Shown: one piece after another, positions 24,318 to 32,607 of the stretch
Layout: each line of letters begins with the position of its first letter
Numbering within the stretch: position 1 is the stretch's first letter
Source: Phycisphaerales bacterium
GTDB lineage: Bacteria > Planctomycetota > Phycisphaerae > Phycisphaerales > UBA1924
Direction of reading: 5' to 3'
Length of the DNA: 37,175 nt
NCBI GenBank assembly: GCA_029260435.1
Contig: JAJDDG010000069.1
Location: 1 to 37,175, forward strand
Notes under the pieces: generated by a model
Database searches by the model: none
What the model saw: only the letters and a program-made list of their open reading frames with translations
What the model was told of the DNA's origin: nothing
Program-made: the position numbers and the translations under genes

Positions 24318-25460
24318 TTACTTCTTGGGGGCTTTGTAGAAGGGCAGTGCGCAGACCTCGGCGGCGAGCTTGTCCGCTCTGCCTGTATCGATTTCGACTT
24401 TGGTGCCCGGCTCGATATGCGCCTTGTCGAGGTACGCCATCGCGATGGGTTGGGCGAGTGTGGGCGAGACGCAGGCGCTGGTAACGACGCCGAGCGGTTC
24501 GCTATTGACGAGCACGGGCATGTGCTGGCGGGCGGTGCGTTTGCCCTCGACGAGGAGCCCGACGAGCTGGCGCCTGGGCCCGCCCTCGGCGATGGTCTGC
24601 TTGAGCGCTTCCTGCCCGACGAAGGGTTCGCCCAGTTCGTGCTCGTCTTTGTCCATGTTGAGAGCGAAGGGCATGTTGACTTCGAGCGCGTTGATGTCTT
24701 CGCCCAGTTCGTGTCCGTAGAGCGGCATCGCAGCTTCCATGCGGAGGGTGTCTCGTGCGCCGAGCCCGGTGCCCTTGAGCGGGGAATCGGGCGAGTTTGG
24801 ATCGACGTTCTGGGCGATGAGTTTCATTGCCATGCCGATCATGTTCGCGGGGAGGATGACCTCGACGCCGTCTTCGCCGGTGTACCCGGTGCGGGAGACG
24901 ATGAGCTTCATGATCATCAGGTTTTTGACGGCGAATCGGAAGCGTTTGAGGGCGGGGATCTCTTTGGAGAAGTTCGAGAAGAGTTCCATGACCGTGGGGC
25001 CCTGGATCGCGATCATCGCGGTCTTCATGGTGCGGTCGTCTATCTCGCAGACGAGATCGCCCCGGATGGATTTGAGGTGGTCGGTGATCTTCTCGCGGTT
25101 GGAGCCGTTGACGACAAACAGAAATTCGTCCTCGCTCATGCGGTAGACGAGGGCGTCGTCTTTCACGCCTCCCGTTTCGTTGCAGATGAGGGTGTAGCGG
25201 CACTGCCCTTCCTGCATGTCGTGGATGCGGCGCGAGCAGGCGCGTTCGAGCAGGCGGCGGGCGTGACGACCCTTGAGTCGGAGTCGCCCCATGTGGGAGA
25301 CATCGAAGACGCCGCCGCAGGTGCGGACCTGGTTGTGCTCATCGACGATGGAGCCGGTGCCTTCGGCGGTCTTGTAGTAGAGGGGCATGTCCCACCCGGC
25401 GAAGTCAACCATTTTGCCGCCGTGGTCGATGTGGTGTTGGTGGAGCGGTGTTTTGAGCAT
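24318..25460 (-). CDS. gcvT: Glycine cleavage system T protein (aminomethyltransferase)
   Basis: GcvT transfers the aminomethyl carbon from the H-protein to tetrahydrofolate, releasing ammonia. The 380-residue product has the family landmarks MVDFAGWDMPLYYK, VRTCGGVFDVSHMGRL, RTGYTGEDGVEV and GLGARDTLRMEAAMPLYGHEL, and a full C-terminal barrel domain ending in VEIDTGRADKLAAEV. An AGGAGG ribosome site lies just before the ATG. gcvH and gcvP are not in the window. It lies 27 bp after panC and 6 bp before lnt in a leftward cluster; no glycine riboswitch is seen in the short gaps. Confidence 0.95.
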   Translation of the reverse strand: MLKTPLHQHHIDHGGKMVDFAGWDMPLYYKTAEGTGSIVDEHNQVRTCGGVFDVSHMGRLRLKGRHARRLLERACSRRIHDMQEGQCRYTLICNETGGVKDDALVYRMSEDEFLFVVNGSNREKITDHLKSIRGDLVCEIDDRTMKTAMIAIQGPTVMELFSNFSKEIPALKRFRFAVKNLMIMKLIVSRTGYTGEDGVEVILPANMIGMAMKLIAQNVDPNSPDSPLKGTGLGARDTLRMEAAMPLYGHELGEDINALEVNMPFALNMDKDEHELGEPFVGQEALKQTIAEGGPRRQLVGLLVEGKRTARQHMPVLVNSEPLGVVTSACVSPTLAQPIAMAYLDKAHIEPGTKVEIDTGRADKLAAEVCALPFYKAPKK

Positions 25461-25487
25461 GGAGCCTCCTGATTTGGGAGGGGCAGT

Positions 25488-26345
25488 CTATTCGAGGTGC
25501 GCGTCGGGGGCATCGAGTGAGAAGTTGGGCCACGGGGCGTTGTCGATGAGGCGGACATCGCCCAGTCTGCCGGCGGCGAGGACGCGCGCGGGCTCGTCCG
25601 GCTTGGGTGCAAGGAGGGTAGATGCGTCGCGTACGGCGAGGTATTCCATGCGCACACCGTGGGATTCGGCGGTATCGCGCCCGGCTCGTTCCGCATCGGC
25701 GGGGTTTGCATGTTGCCCGGCTTCGATGAGCCCGCGCACGATGCCGACCGCCTGCTTGCGTTGCGCGGTGGTGAGGTTGAGGTTGCGCGAGGACATGGCG
25801 ACGCCGTCCGGCTCGCGGATGGTGGGGTGCCCGATGACGTCGATGGGCAGATCGAGTTGTGCGCACATCGCGCGGATGCACGAGAGCTGTTGCCAGTCTT
25901 TTTCGCCGAAGATGGTTGCGCTGGGTTTGCACAGATCGAAGAGGCGTTTGCAGACCTGGCAGACACCCGGAAAATGCCCGGGGCGGTGGTGGTCTTCGAG
26001 CATGGGGCTGCTGGCGACCTGGGGGAGCGGCGGGACTGGGACGGGGTCGTCGGTTGGGTACATGGTCGGCACACTGGGCGCGAAGACGCATGTAGCGCCG
26101 GCGTTGGCGCACGCCCGTGCGTCCTGATCGAGTCGCTTGGGGTAGGTGTCGAAATCGAGCTGCTCGTTGAACTGGGTCGGGTTGACGAAGACGGAGACGA
26201 CGACGGGGATGCCCGAGTGTTCGTCGGCGTATTTGCGAGCGGCTTCGACGAGCAGGAGGTGCCCGGGGTGGAGTGCGCCCATCGTGGGGATGAGCACGCC
26301 GCCTGTGTGCGGGGCGAGTTCGTCGATCGTGTGCGCGATGCGCAT
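25488..26345 (-). CDS. panC: Pantothenate synthetase (pantoate-beta-alanine ligase)
   Basis: PanC condenses pantoate and beta-alanine using ATP. The nucleotide-binding LIPTMGALHPGHLLL lies near the N-terminus, with NPTQFN, GEKDWQQL and SSRNLNL following as in the family. I chose ATG 26345 (285 residues), because PanC proteins begin directly with a sequence like MRIAHTIDEL. A GTG seven codons earlier (26366) is possible; neither has a clear ribosome site. It complements panE at 15258-16256; panB and panD are not seen. Followed by gcvT after 27 bp. Confidence 0.94.
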   Translation of the reverse strand: MRIAHTIDELAPHTGGVLIPTMGALHPGHLLLVEAARKYADEHSGIPVVVSVFVNPTQFNEQLDFDTYPKRLDQDARACANAGATCVFAPSVPTMYPTDDPVPVPPLPQVASSPMLEDHHRPGHFPGVCQVCKRLFDLCKPSATIFGEKDWQQLSCIRAMCAQLDLPIDVIGHPTIREPDGVAMSSRNLNLTTAQRKQAVGIVRGLIEAGQHANPADAERAGRDTAESHGVRMEYLAVRDASTLLAPKPDEPARVLAAGRLGDVRLIDNAPWPNFSLDAPDAHLE

Positions 26346-26399
26346 GGGTTGATCGTAGCTATGCACGTGGTGGAGTGGGCGGGTGGGGAGCGGGGCGGG

Positions 26400-26885
26400 T
26401 TAGTCCCAGTGCTCGTTTGGGAGGTCGGCTTCGCCGAGGAGGGTGAAGTGTTTTTTGCGGAGGATCTGCCCGGCGAGGGTGAGGTCGTCCACCGCCATCG
26501 CGAGGGTGGGTTCGCCGTGTGGGCGCATCATGAGGGGGTAGGCAAAGCGGATGTTGATCTCTGCACCGAGGAGGTAGAGGCACAGGCGGGTGAGGGAATG
26601 TCCCTCGGAGATCTCGATGACCAGCAGTTCGTTTTCCGAGAAGGGGAGGCTTTCCTGGAGGAGGATGCGTTTGGCGTCTCGCGAGGAGTTGGTGATGAAC
26701 CGGACGACGGCGTAGTCGGAGGCTTCGTTCACGGAGAACGCGCACATGTGGCAGCTCTCGTCTTCCTCGAATTTTTTGAGGAGGCTGAGCAGGCGGCCGA
26801 CGCGGTTGTCGAGGAAGACGGAAAACTGGGTGACGTGCGGGGCGCTGTAGCCGCTCGCGGTGCTGAGAGGGGTTTCGAGATTCAT
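26400..26885 (-). CDS. ACT domain protein, two tandem ACT-like modules
   Basis: A 161-residue cytoplasmic protein starting at ATG 26885. The first module (about 18-80) begins with QFSVFLDNRVGRLLSLLKKFEE, and the second (about 88-155) with LLVIEISEGHSLTRLCLYLLGAEINIRFAYPL; both show the beta-alpha-beta-beta-alpha-beta pattern of ACT domains. There is no attached enzyme domain, so it is probably a small-molecule sensor or regulator of amino acid metabolism, by family analogy. It is the first gene of a leftward group with panC, gcvT and lnt. The 215 bp upstream (26886-27100) hold no gene. Confidence 0.82.
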   Translation of the reverse strand: MNLETPLSTASGYSAPHVTQFSVFLDNRVGRLLSLLKKFEEDESCHMCAFSVNEASDYAVVRFITNSSRDAKRILLQESLPFSENELLVIEISEGHSLTRLCLYLLGAEINIRFAYPLMMRPHGEPTLAMAVDDLTLAGQILRKKHFTLLGEADLPNEHWD

Positions 26886-27100
26886 CGCACGTCCTTGTGT
26901 GCCCGCGAACATCCGTGCGGGAGTGGGAGGAGGAGGTGGCTGGTCCGTTCCGGGCGGGAGCGGGCAGCGGGAGACGAATCCGTGTCCGCTGCGTGAACCG
27001 CCCACCATAGCGAGGGGTGGCGGTGAGAAAAAGAGTTTTCTCGGGGAGAGTATGTCTGGCGCGGAGAAGCTCTCGATCGTGGGGATGGGCGGTGTACAGC

Positions 27101-27991
27101 TCAGCCCTCGGGGCGGAGCAGGTCGATGGGCCCGGGGTCGGGGCAGAGCCCCCGCGCGAAGCCGTGGTCGAGCAGCTCGCGGACGGCGGTGTGCCCGGCG
27201 TCGCCCATATCCAGGGTCAGATCGTTGACGTACATCGAGACGAACTCATCGATCTGGGCGTCGGTTGCGCCGGCGTTTGAGGTGAAGGCGCCGGCGATGG
27301 CGAGGGCGCGTTCGCGGTTTGCTAGCGCGTGCGTCAGGGAGTTGTGCAGGACGGTTGCGAGTCGGGCGAGTGTTCCTGCGCCGAAGCGGTCGTCGAGATC
27401 GCGTTTGACGGCGTTCGCGCCGAGTGGGAGAGGGAGGTTGGTCTGGTCGTGCCACCACGCGCCGAGGTCCGCGACGAGGTGCAGCCCCGCTTGCTCGAAG
27501 GTGAGTTGTCCCTCGTGGATGACGAGCCCGGCGTCGGCGCGCTGCGCGTTGATCGCGGGGATGATCTCGTCGAAGGGCATCGCGATGACGCGTGGCGATC
27601 CGGGGAGCAGGAGCTGGAGCGCGAGATAGGCGCTGGTGCGCACGCCGGGGATCGCGATGAGCGGGTCCGCGGTTGCGAGCCAGTCGGTATCGCGCGGCTC
27701 GCGGGCGACGATCTTGGGCCCGTACGCCGAGCCCATCGAGGAGCCGAACGAGGTGAGCATGTAGTGCTCGCGGACGTGGGGGTAGGCATGCATGGAGATG
27801 GCGGTGATATCGAGGTCCGCGCGTTCGATGGCGCGGCGGTTGAGCGCCTCTATGTCTTCGGGGACGGGGACGAACTCGAAGGGGGCGGTGTCGATCGCGG
27901 GGGAGGAATCGGGAGTGCCGAGCGGCCACCACATAAAGGCGTCGTCCGGGTCGGGGGAATGGGCGATGGTGAGGCGGATCGGCTCGGGCAT
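27101..27991 (-). CDS. mqnD: 1,4-dihydroxy-6-naphthoate synthase of the futalosine menaquinone pathway
   Basis: MqnD converts cyclic dehypoxanthinyl futalosine to 1,4-dihydroxy-6-naphthoate, a menaquinone precursor. The 296-residue product has a periplasmic-binding-protein fold without a signal peptide. Motifs are IAHSPDPDDAFMWWPL near the start (MqnD has SPCPNDTF-type), SSMGSAYGPKIVA, a VIHEGQLTFEQAGLHLVADLG segment, and WWHDQTNLPLPLGANAV. GHTAVRELLDHG follows near the C-terminus. The second-position Cys and Asn of the usual motif are Asp here. The related protein MqnA differs in these motifs. Other mqn genes are not in the window. Divergent from smpB. Confidence 0.85.
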   Translation of the reverse strand: MPEPIRLTIAHSPDPDDAFMWWPLGTPDSSPAIDTAPFEFVPVPEDIEALNRRAIERADLDITAISMHAYPHVREHYMLTSFGSSMGSAYGPKIVAREPRDTDWLATADPLIAIPGVRTSAYLALQLLLPGSPRVIAMPFDEIIPAINAQRADAGLVIHEGQLTFEQAGLHLVADLGAWWHDQTNLPLPLGANAVKRDLDDRFGAGTLARLATVLHNSLTHALANRERALAIAGAFTSNAGATDAQIDEFVSMYVNDLTLDMGDAGHTAVRELLDHGFARGLCPDPGPIDLLRPEG

Positions 27992-28068
27992 CGGGGGATG
28001 ATAGCTCTGTGGCGGGTCGGCGTGGCTTTGTCTTTGTCGGGCGACGGGTCTAGGCTCGTCGGTTCGTC

Positions 28069-28554
28069 ATGGCGAAACGGAAGAAGAAAAAAACAGACGA
28101 GCCCACGATCGAGAACCGCAAGGCACGGTATCGGTACGCGATTGTCGAGACGATGGAGGTGGGCATCAAACTGCTGGGCACGGAGGTGAAGTCCGTGCGC
28201 GACGGGAAGATGTCGCTCGGCGAGGGGTATGTGCGCGCCGAGGCGACCCCGCCCCGGCTCACGCTGTACGGCGTGCATATCGCGGAGTACCCACCGGCGG
28301 GGTTCAAGGTGATGCAGCACCACCCGACGCGTCCGCGCGTGCTGCTCGCGCACAAGAAAGAGATCATGAAGCTCGCGATCGCGAGCGAGGTGAAGGGGAC
28401 GACGATCGTGCCGCTCAAGGTCTACTTCAAGGGCGGGCGGGCGAAGCTGCAGATCGGGGTGGGCAAGGGCAAGGGGCAGTCGGACAAGCGCCAGGACATC
28501 CGGGAGCGTGAGGACAAGCGGGCGATGGAACGCGCGATGTCGAAAAAGATCTAG
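28069..28554 (+). CDS. smpB: SsrA-binding protein SmpB
   Basis: SmpB binds tmRNA and brings it to stalled ribosomes for trans-translation. The 161-residue product shows IENRKARYRYAIVETMEVGIKLLGTEVKSVRDG, the RVLLAHKKEI segment and the basic C-terminal tail with KRQDIREREDKRAMERAMSKKI, which folds in the mRNA channel. The N-terminus has a Lys run. Length and motifs are standard. The tmRNA gene itself is not found nearby. A large imperfect inverted repeat lies directly downstream. Confidence 0.96.
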   Translation: MAKRKKKKTDEPTIENRKARYRYAIVETMEVGIKLLGTEVKSVRDGKMSLGEGYVRAEATPPRLTLYGVHIAEYPPAGFKVMQHHPTRPRVLLAHKKEIMKLAIASEVKGTTIVPLKVYFKGGRAKLQIGVGKGKGQSDKRQDIREREDKRAMERAMSKKI

Positions 28555-28571
28555 AGCGTCACCACTCAATC

Positions 28572-28692
28572 TGTAGCGTTCTGAGCTTGCTGCATCTGCG
28601 CGTGGCGTTGTCGTGCTGCATCGACGTATCTATGGATACGTCTGCTTCGCTCTCCGCGCCACGCTTGCTTCGCTTGCGCTCAGACCGCTACA
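28572..28692. repeat. 121-bp imperfect inverted repeat after smpB
   Basis: The ends are TGTAGCGTTCTGAGC (28572-28586) and GCTCAGACCGCTACA (28678-28692), complementary at 14 of 15 positions. Inside, GCGTGGCG (28600-28607) pairs with CGCCACGC (28657-28664), and GACGTATC (28623-28630) pairs with GATACGTC (28635-28642) around a TATG loop. GCTGCATC occurs twice in the left arm and GCTTCGCT twice in the right arm. The whole fills the gap between smpB and the convergent lipoprotein gene. It could be a two-sided terminator, a structured RNA or a MITE/REP-like element; there is no T run for a classical terminator. Confidence 0.72.
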
Positions 28693-28709
28693 CCTTGATT
28701 GGCCCCGCT

Positions 28710-29711
28710 CTAGTTGCCCGCTGCCTCACGCGAGAAGCGGAGGGACGCATCCATTACATCCGGGCGCACCTCGGCGAGCAGGGCGCGGGCGAGGCGGTCC
28801 ATGAGCAGTCGCTCCTGGCGGAGGCGGGCGTCGCGCTGGAGCATCTTGTCGAGCTGCGGGGTGGGCATCCCAGGGGCGGGCGGGGTGGTGCGTTCAACGA
28901 GGGTGATGATCGCGAAAGAGTCTTCCAGCACGATCGATCCGGAGACGATCCCGGGTTCGAGCGTGCGCGCTGCATCGCGGAGCGCCTGCGGGTAGGCGGG
29001 GTCCGCGAGGGAGAGCGGGCCGACTAGCCCGCCGCGCTGGGCGGATATGTCGGTGGAAAATCGAGCGGCGACATCGGCGAAAGGTTCGCCCTGCAGGATG
29101 AGCGTGCGGGCGTTCACGGCTTCGGCGAGGGATGCGGTTGTGATCACGCGGAGGGTGACGCGGAGACCGAACCGGAGCTCGCGGGCCTGCGCGAGCATCG
29201 CGGGGGTGGTGACGATGTCGGGCGCGACGAGCCTGCGGAGCATGGCATTGCGGAGGAGCAGGGCGTCGAAACGGGCGGGCCCGAGCCCGCGTCGATCGCG
29301 GAGTGCGGCGAGGAGGCGGGCCGCCTGATCGGGGTCGGTCGAGGCGTCGTCCCGGAGGGCGGTGGTCAGGAGGCGGCGTTCGGCGGTCAGGTCGCCCCGG
29401 GTGATATTGATTCCCTGCTCGGCACAGCGAGCAGTGAGCTGGCGGTCGAGCAGGTATTCGGCGAGGGCGCGATCGCCAGCGAGTTCCAGCAGAGCGGGCA
29501 GCAGATGTTCTGCGGATATTGTCTCGCTCCCGACGAGGGCGAGAGTCTGCGGGTTGGAGGCGGTGGTGGCGGGTCCGGGGGTGCTCTGGCGGAGATGCGG
29601 GCGGTCCGGGGCTTCGAACGGCGAGGCGGAGCACCCGGTGAATACAGCAGAACACAGAAGTATCAGGAACCGGGCGAACCGCGGGGGGATCTGATTCGGA
29701 TACATTCGCAT
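28710..29711 (-). CDS. Lipoprotein with parvulin-type peptidyl-prolyl isomerase domain
   Basis: The 333-residue product (ATG 29711; a second ATG at 29705 is equally possible) begins with a lipoprotein signal (FLILLCSAVFTGC, lipobox Cys27). After a linker, residues about 60-170 are helical as in SurA/PrsA N-domains. Residues about 180-280 resemble a PpiC/parvulin domain (VTLRVITTASLAEAVNARTLILQGEPFADVAARFSTD, then GGLVGPLSLADPAYP and IVLEDSFAIITLVERT). It would help fold exported or outer-membrane proteins in the periplasm. It diverges from the zinc-ribbon gene across about 64 bp and ends facing the smpB inverted repeat. Confidence 0.78.
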   Translation of the reverse strand: MRMYPNQIPPRFARFLILLCSAVFTGCSASPFEAPDRPHLRQSTPGPATTASNPQTLALVGSETISAEHLLPALLELAGDRALAEYLLDRQLTARCAEQGINITRGDLTAERRLLTTALRDDASTDPDQAARLLAALRDRRGLGPARFDALLLRNAMLRRLVAPDIVTTPAMLAQARELRFGLRVTLRVITTASLAEAVNARTLILQGEPFADVAARFSTDISAQRGGLVGPLSLADPAYPQALRDAARTLEPGIVSGSIVLEDSFAIITLVERTTPPAPGMPTPQLDKMLQRDARLRQERLLMDRLARALLAEVRPDVMDASLRFSREAAGN

Positions 29712-29775
29712 CGAACCGATATGAGCGGGACGGGGGCGGGGTGTCAACACGGGGCGGGATGGATCCGGGAGAATG

Positions 29776-30948
29776 ATGAGTACGTTGAGCCAACAAAACC
29801 CAAACGCAGAAAAATCCTCGCCATCCCAACCCGCCGACGACGAACGGCAGGGCAATGGTGGTGCGCTGTGCCCGTACTGCGGGGGCGTGAGCCCGGACAT
29901 GACCCAGTGCGAGCATTGCAAGGGGCAGTTTGAGCCGCTTTCGCGCCAGGCGACGCAGAACGCGATGGGGCCCTGGCAGATCAAGGATCCGAAAAACCCG
30001 TTTCTGCCGGGATGCTCGTACGAGCGACTGCGCCGGGCGGTAGTGCAGGGTCGGGTGGTTCGTTCGACGGTGGTGCGCGGGCCGACGACGAGGCAGTTCT
30101 GGTCGTTCGCGTGCAACGCGCCGGGGGTTGCGGTGTTGCTCGGGGAGTGTCACGCGTGCCACGCGGAGGCGAAGCCGGATGAATACATGTGCGCCAAGTG
30201 CGGCGTGCTGCTCTCGCCCGCGACGGATCGCCAGTCGCTCGGGCTTTCTGCGGTGACGCTGCTGCCGGGCGAGGCACCGGCGGAGGTGGTGGCGTCTACG
30301 AGTCTCGGCTCGATCACGCGACCGCAGACGCCCACGCCGCTCAAGGCGGGGACACTCAAACCAAATGGTGGCTCGGTCGGCGAAGTCATTGCACAACCTG
30401 CGCCTGTCGTTGTGCCGGCGGCGGAGCAGTCGGGGTTGGTTGTCGCGAAGCAGCTCGCCGAGTTGGAGCGGCGCAAGAACATCGAATCGACACACCTGCG
30501 CGGGAAGATGCTTGCGGCGCGGGTGATCGCGGGGACGTTTATCGTGACCACGCTCGCGCTGGCGGTGACGCTTGTGGTGCTCGCGATGGATCAAGGACGC
30601 GGGGCGGGCGGGGGTGAGCATGTGCCTGCCACGAAGAGCGTCCCGGCGATCGAGTCGGCTGCCGTGCCCGCGGCGATCGATGAAGCAGCGGGCAGCGAAC
30701 AAGAACCGGCGGGAGACGATTTCGGATTTGATCCGAGGCTCCATGTGTGGCGGATGCGGATCCACGAGGCGGGGTTGCTCGCCGAGAAAGGGGATGTGGA
30801 GTCGCTTGAGGAAGCCACGTCGATGCTGCGGCTCGTGCAGGATGATGCGCAACAGATGTACGAGGGGGCGAGTTTTCCGAAGCTGGAAGAAAGATTGCGC
30901 GAGTACAAGGCGCGCGTGGACAACCTGCGATTGCGCGAGATGCTCTGA
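29776..30948 (+). CDS. Zinc-ribbon membrane protein, unknown function
   Basis: The ATG at 29776 is preferred over 29773 because GGGAG lies four bases upstream of it. Numbering from the first ATG, two zinc-ribbon-like Cys sets are seen: C33, C36, C46, C49 and C126, C129, C140, C143. Between them is a globular segment (GPWQIKDPKNPFLPG to QFWSFACNAPGVAVLLG) that looks like a GYF_2-type small domain. A Pro/Ala/Val-rich linker, one membrane helix (about 248-273), a second linker and a C-terminal helical part (about 318-391) follow. The N-terminal ribbons are presumably cytoplasmic. No specific function is known to me. It converges on accD. Confidence 0.72.
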   Translation: MSTLSQQNPNAEKSSPSQPADDERQGNGGALCPYCGGVSPDMTQCEHCKGQFEPLSRQATQNAMGPWQIKDPKNPFLPGCSYERLRRAVVQGRVVRSTVVRGPTTRQFWSFACNAPGVAVLLGECHACHAEAKPDEYMCAKCGVLLSPATDRQSLGLSAVTLLPGEAPAEVVASTSLGSITRPQTPTPLKAGTLKPNGGSVGEVIAQPAPVVVPAAEQSGLVVAKQLAELERRKNIESTHLRGKMLAARVIAGTFIVTTLALAVTLVVLAMDQGRGAGGGEHVPATKSVPAIESAAVPAAIDEAAGSEQEPAGDDFGFDPRLHVWRMRIHEAGLLAEKGDVESLEEATSMLRLVQDDAQQMYEGASFPKLEERLREYKARVDNLRLREML

Positions 30949-30957
30949 TCGATCGGG

Positions 30958-31803
30958 TTACTTTCCGGCGTAGTCGATGACGCGTCCGATCTCGTTGCGC
31001 AGCTGGGCGCGGGAGACGACACGGTCCACGAACCCTCTTTCGAGCAGGAACTCTGAGGTCTGGAAGCCATCGGGCAGATCCTGGCGGATCGTCTGCTTGA
31101 TAACGCGCGGGCCAGCGAAGCCGATGAGCGCTTTGGGCTCGGCGAAGATCACATCGCCCAGCATGGCGAAGGAGGCAGAGACGCCGCCCGTGGTGGGGTC
31201 GGTGAGCACGGAGATGAAGAGCCCGCCGGCGTCGTCGAAGCGGGCGAGTGCGGCGGATGTCTTTGCCATCTGCATGAGCGAGAGCCCGGACTCCTGCATG
31301 CGTGCTCCGCCCGAGCACGAGACAACGATGAGCGGGAGGTCCTGATCGGTGGCGAGTTCGATCGCGCGTGTGAGCTTCTCCCCGACGACCGAGGAGAGCG
31401 TGCCCATGAAGAAGGTGAGATCCAGGCAGCAGAGCATGATCGCTCGCCCCTTGATGAACCCCCGGCCGCTCTGGCACCCCTCGGGTTGTCCGGTGCGCTT
31501 CTGCTCGGCGGCGAGACGATCGGTGTACTTCTTGAGATCGACGAATTTGAGCGGGTCTGTAGTTTCGAGGTTCTCGAACATCGGTTCGAACGAGCCGTCG
31601 TCGAGGAGCTGGTTGACGCGCTGGGTGGCGGAGATCCGGTAGTGGTGCTCGCAGAGCGGGCAGACATGGAGGTTCGCCTCCATCTGCTTGCGGTAGATCA
31701 TCTGCTCGCACGCGACGCAGCGCAGCCAGAGCCCCTCGGGGATCTTGGTGACGCGCACGGGCTTCACGTCGGACCATGTGCGTGGTGGGCGGATCTGTGT
31801 CAT
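30958..31803 (-). CDS. accD: Acetyl-CoA carboxylase carboxyltransferase subunit beta
   Basis: AccD with AccA transfers CO2 from carboxybiotin to acetyl-CoA, the committed step of fatty acid synthesis. The 281-residue product has the N-terminal zinc ribbon C29-x2-C32 and C48-x2-C51. It also has the crotonase-like core with VVSCSGGARMQESGLSLMQM, DPTTGGVSASFAMLGD and ALIGFAGPRVIKQT, which forms the acyl-CoA site. Start ATG 31803 overlaps the stop of the upstream degenerate histidine-phosphatase gene (ATGA), so the two are translationally coupled. accA is not in the window. Confidence 0.95.
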   Translation of the reverse strand: MTQIRPPRTWSDVKPVRVTKIPEGLWLRCVACEQMIYRKQMEANLHVCPLCEHHYRISATQRVNQLLDDGSFEPMFENLETTDPLKFVDLKKYTDRLAAEQKRTGQPEGCQSGRGFIKGRAIMLCCLDLTFFMGTLSSVVGEKLTRAIELATDQDLPLIVVSCSGGARMQESGLSLMQMAKTSAALARFDDAGGLFISVLTDPTTGGVSASFAMLGDVIFAEPKALIGFAGPRVIKQTIRQDLPDGFQTSEFLLERGFVDRVVSRAQLRNEIGRVIDYAGK

Positions 31804-32426
31804 GCGCTCGCCTTGCGTTCTTCGAGGCGGGTCCGCAGGTACGAACGCCCGATCTTGTGGCGTACTGCGAGCGGGCCGTCTTCGACGAGGTTCCACAGTT
31901 CGGCGGTGGGCCTGCGCGAGAGGACGGTGCGCGCGATACCGAACTCGAGGGGGCGCAGGACGAAGGCGATCGATTTGTTCCCGGCGCGTTCTGCGGCGCG
32001 GGCGAGCGCCTTGAGCAGCGCCAGTTCGGTCTCGATGAACGTCGCGCCCTCGGGCGGTGAAACGAGCGCCGGATCGATCCGCCACTGCTTGTACGCGCTG
32101 GGGTACCGTTCCAGGAGTTGTTCCTCGGTGAGCCCCTCCCAGACGCCCAGGTCCATGGGTGCGGCGTTGTCTGTCGGTTTGACGCGGGCACCGCCCAGCT
32201 TGGCGAGGAACGCGGCGGTTTGTTTGGAGGCCTCGTCCGGTGCGGTGTAGACGGTTGATATCTCGGGCGGGGTGTCGCCGAACAGTTCATCCAGTGTGTG
32301 ATGGATCGCGCTGAGCCCGTCCGCGGAGGCGGGGAGGTCGGTGTCGCCCTGGAGGCGACCTGCTTCGTCCCACGCGGTGCGGGCGCAGCGGACGAGCAAG
32401 AGTTCGATGTCCGGTGACTTGGGCAT
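31800..32426 (-). CDS. Histidine-phosphatase-fold protein lacking catalytic residues
   Basis: The 208-residue product aligns with the phosphoglycerate mutase / histidine phosphatase family: ELLLVR at 8-13, GRLQGDTDLP at 23-32, DLGVWEGLT at 92-100, and ERYPSAYKQW. However, the RHG(E) signature is R13-C14-A15-R16, so the phosphorylated histidine is a cysteine. The SSPxxRAxQT arginine is missing (TAPDEASKQT). The second histidine motif (SHGG) is LRPLEF at 157-162. Enzymatic phosphotransfer by the known mechanism is therefore impossible, yet the fold and reading frame are intact. It is coupled by a 4-bp overlap to accD, which suggests a regulatory or structural role there. Start ATG 32426. Confidence 0.8.
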   Translation of the reverse strand: MPKSPDIELLLVRCARTAWDEAGRLQGDTDLPASADGLSAIHHTLDELFGDTPPEISTVYTAPDEASKQTAAFLAKLGGARVKPTDNAAPMDLGVWEGLTEEQLLERYPSAYKQWRIDPALVSPPEGATFIETELALLKALARAAERAGNKSIAFVLRPLEFGIARTVLSRRPTAELWNLVEDGPLAVRHKIGRSYLRTRLEERKASA

Positions 32427-32607
32427 AGGGTGGGATTCGGGTGGGGTCCTCTGAGATGAGGTCGTTCGCTGCTCGGCCCGAGAGCGACATTGGGCGGCGG
32501 CGGATTTCGGTAGCTGAAACCTTAGCACCTGGAGGGCGACGCTCCAAACATCTGGTCGCCCGTATTGGACCGTCGTTGCCTCCACGGGGAGCGTGATTGG
32601 GGTGGAT

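Noticed and set aside
28555-28709. tmRNA (ssrA) next to smpB
   Set aside because: The gap holds an inverted repeat but no tRNA-like ends or tag-peptide frame, and is far too short for tmRNA.
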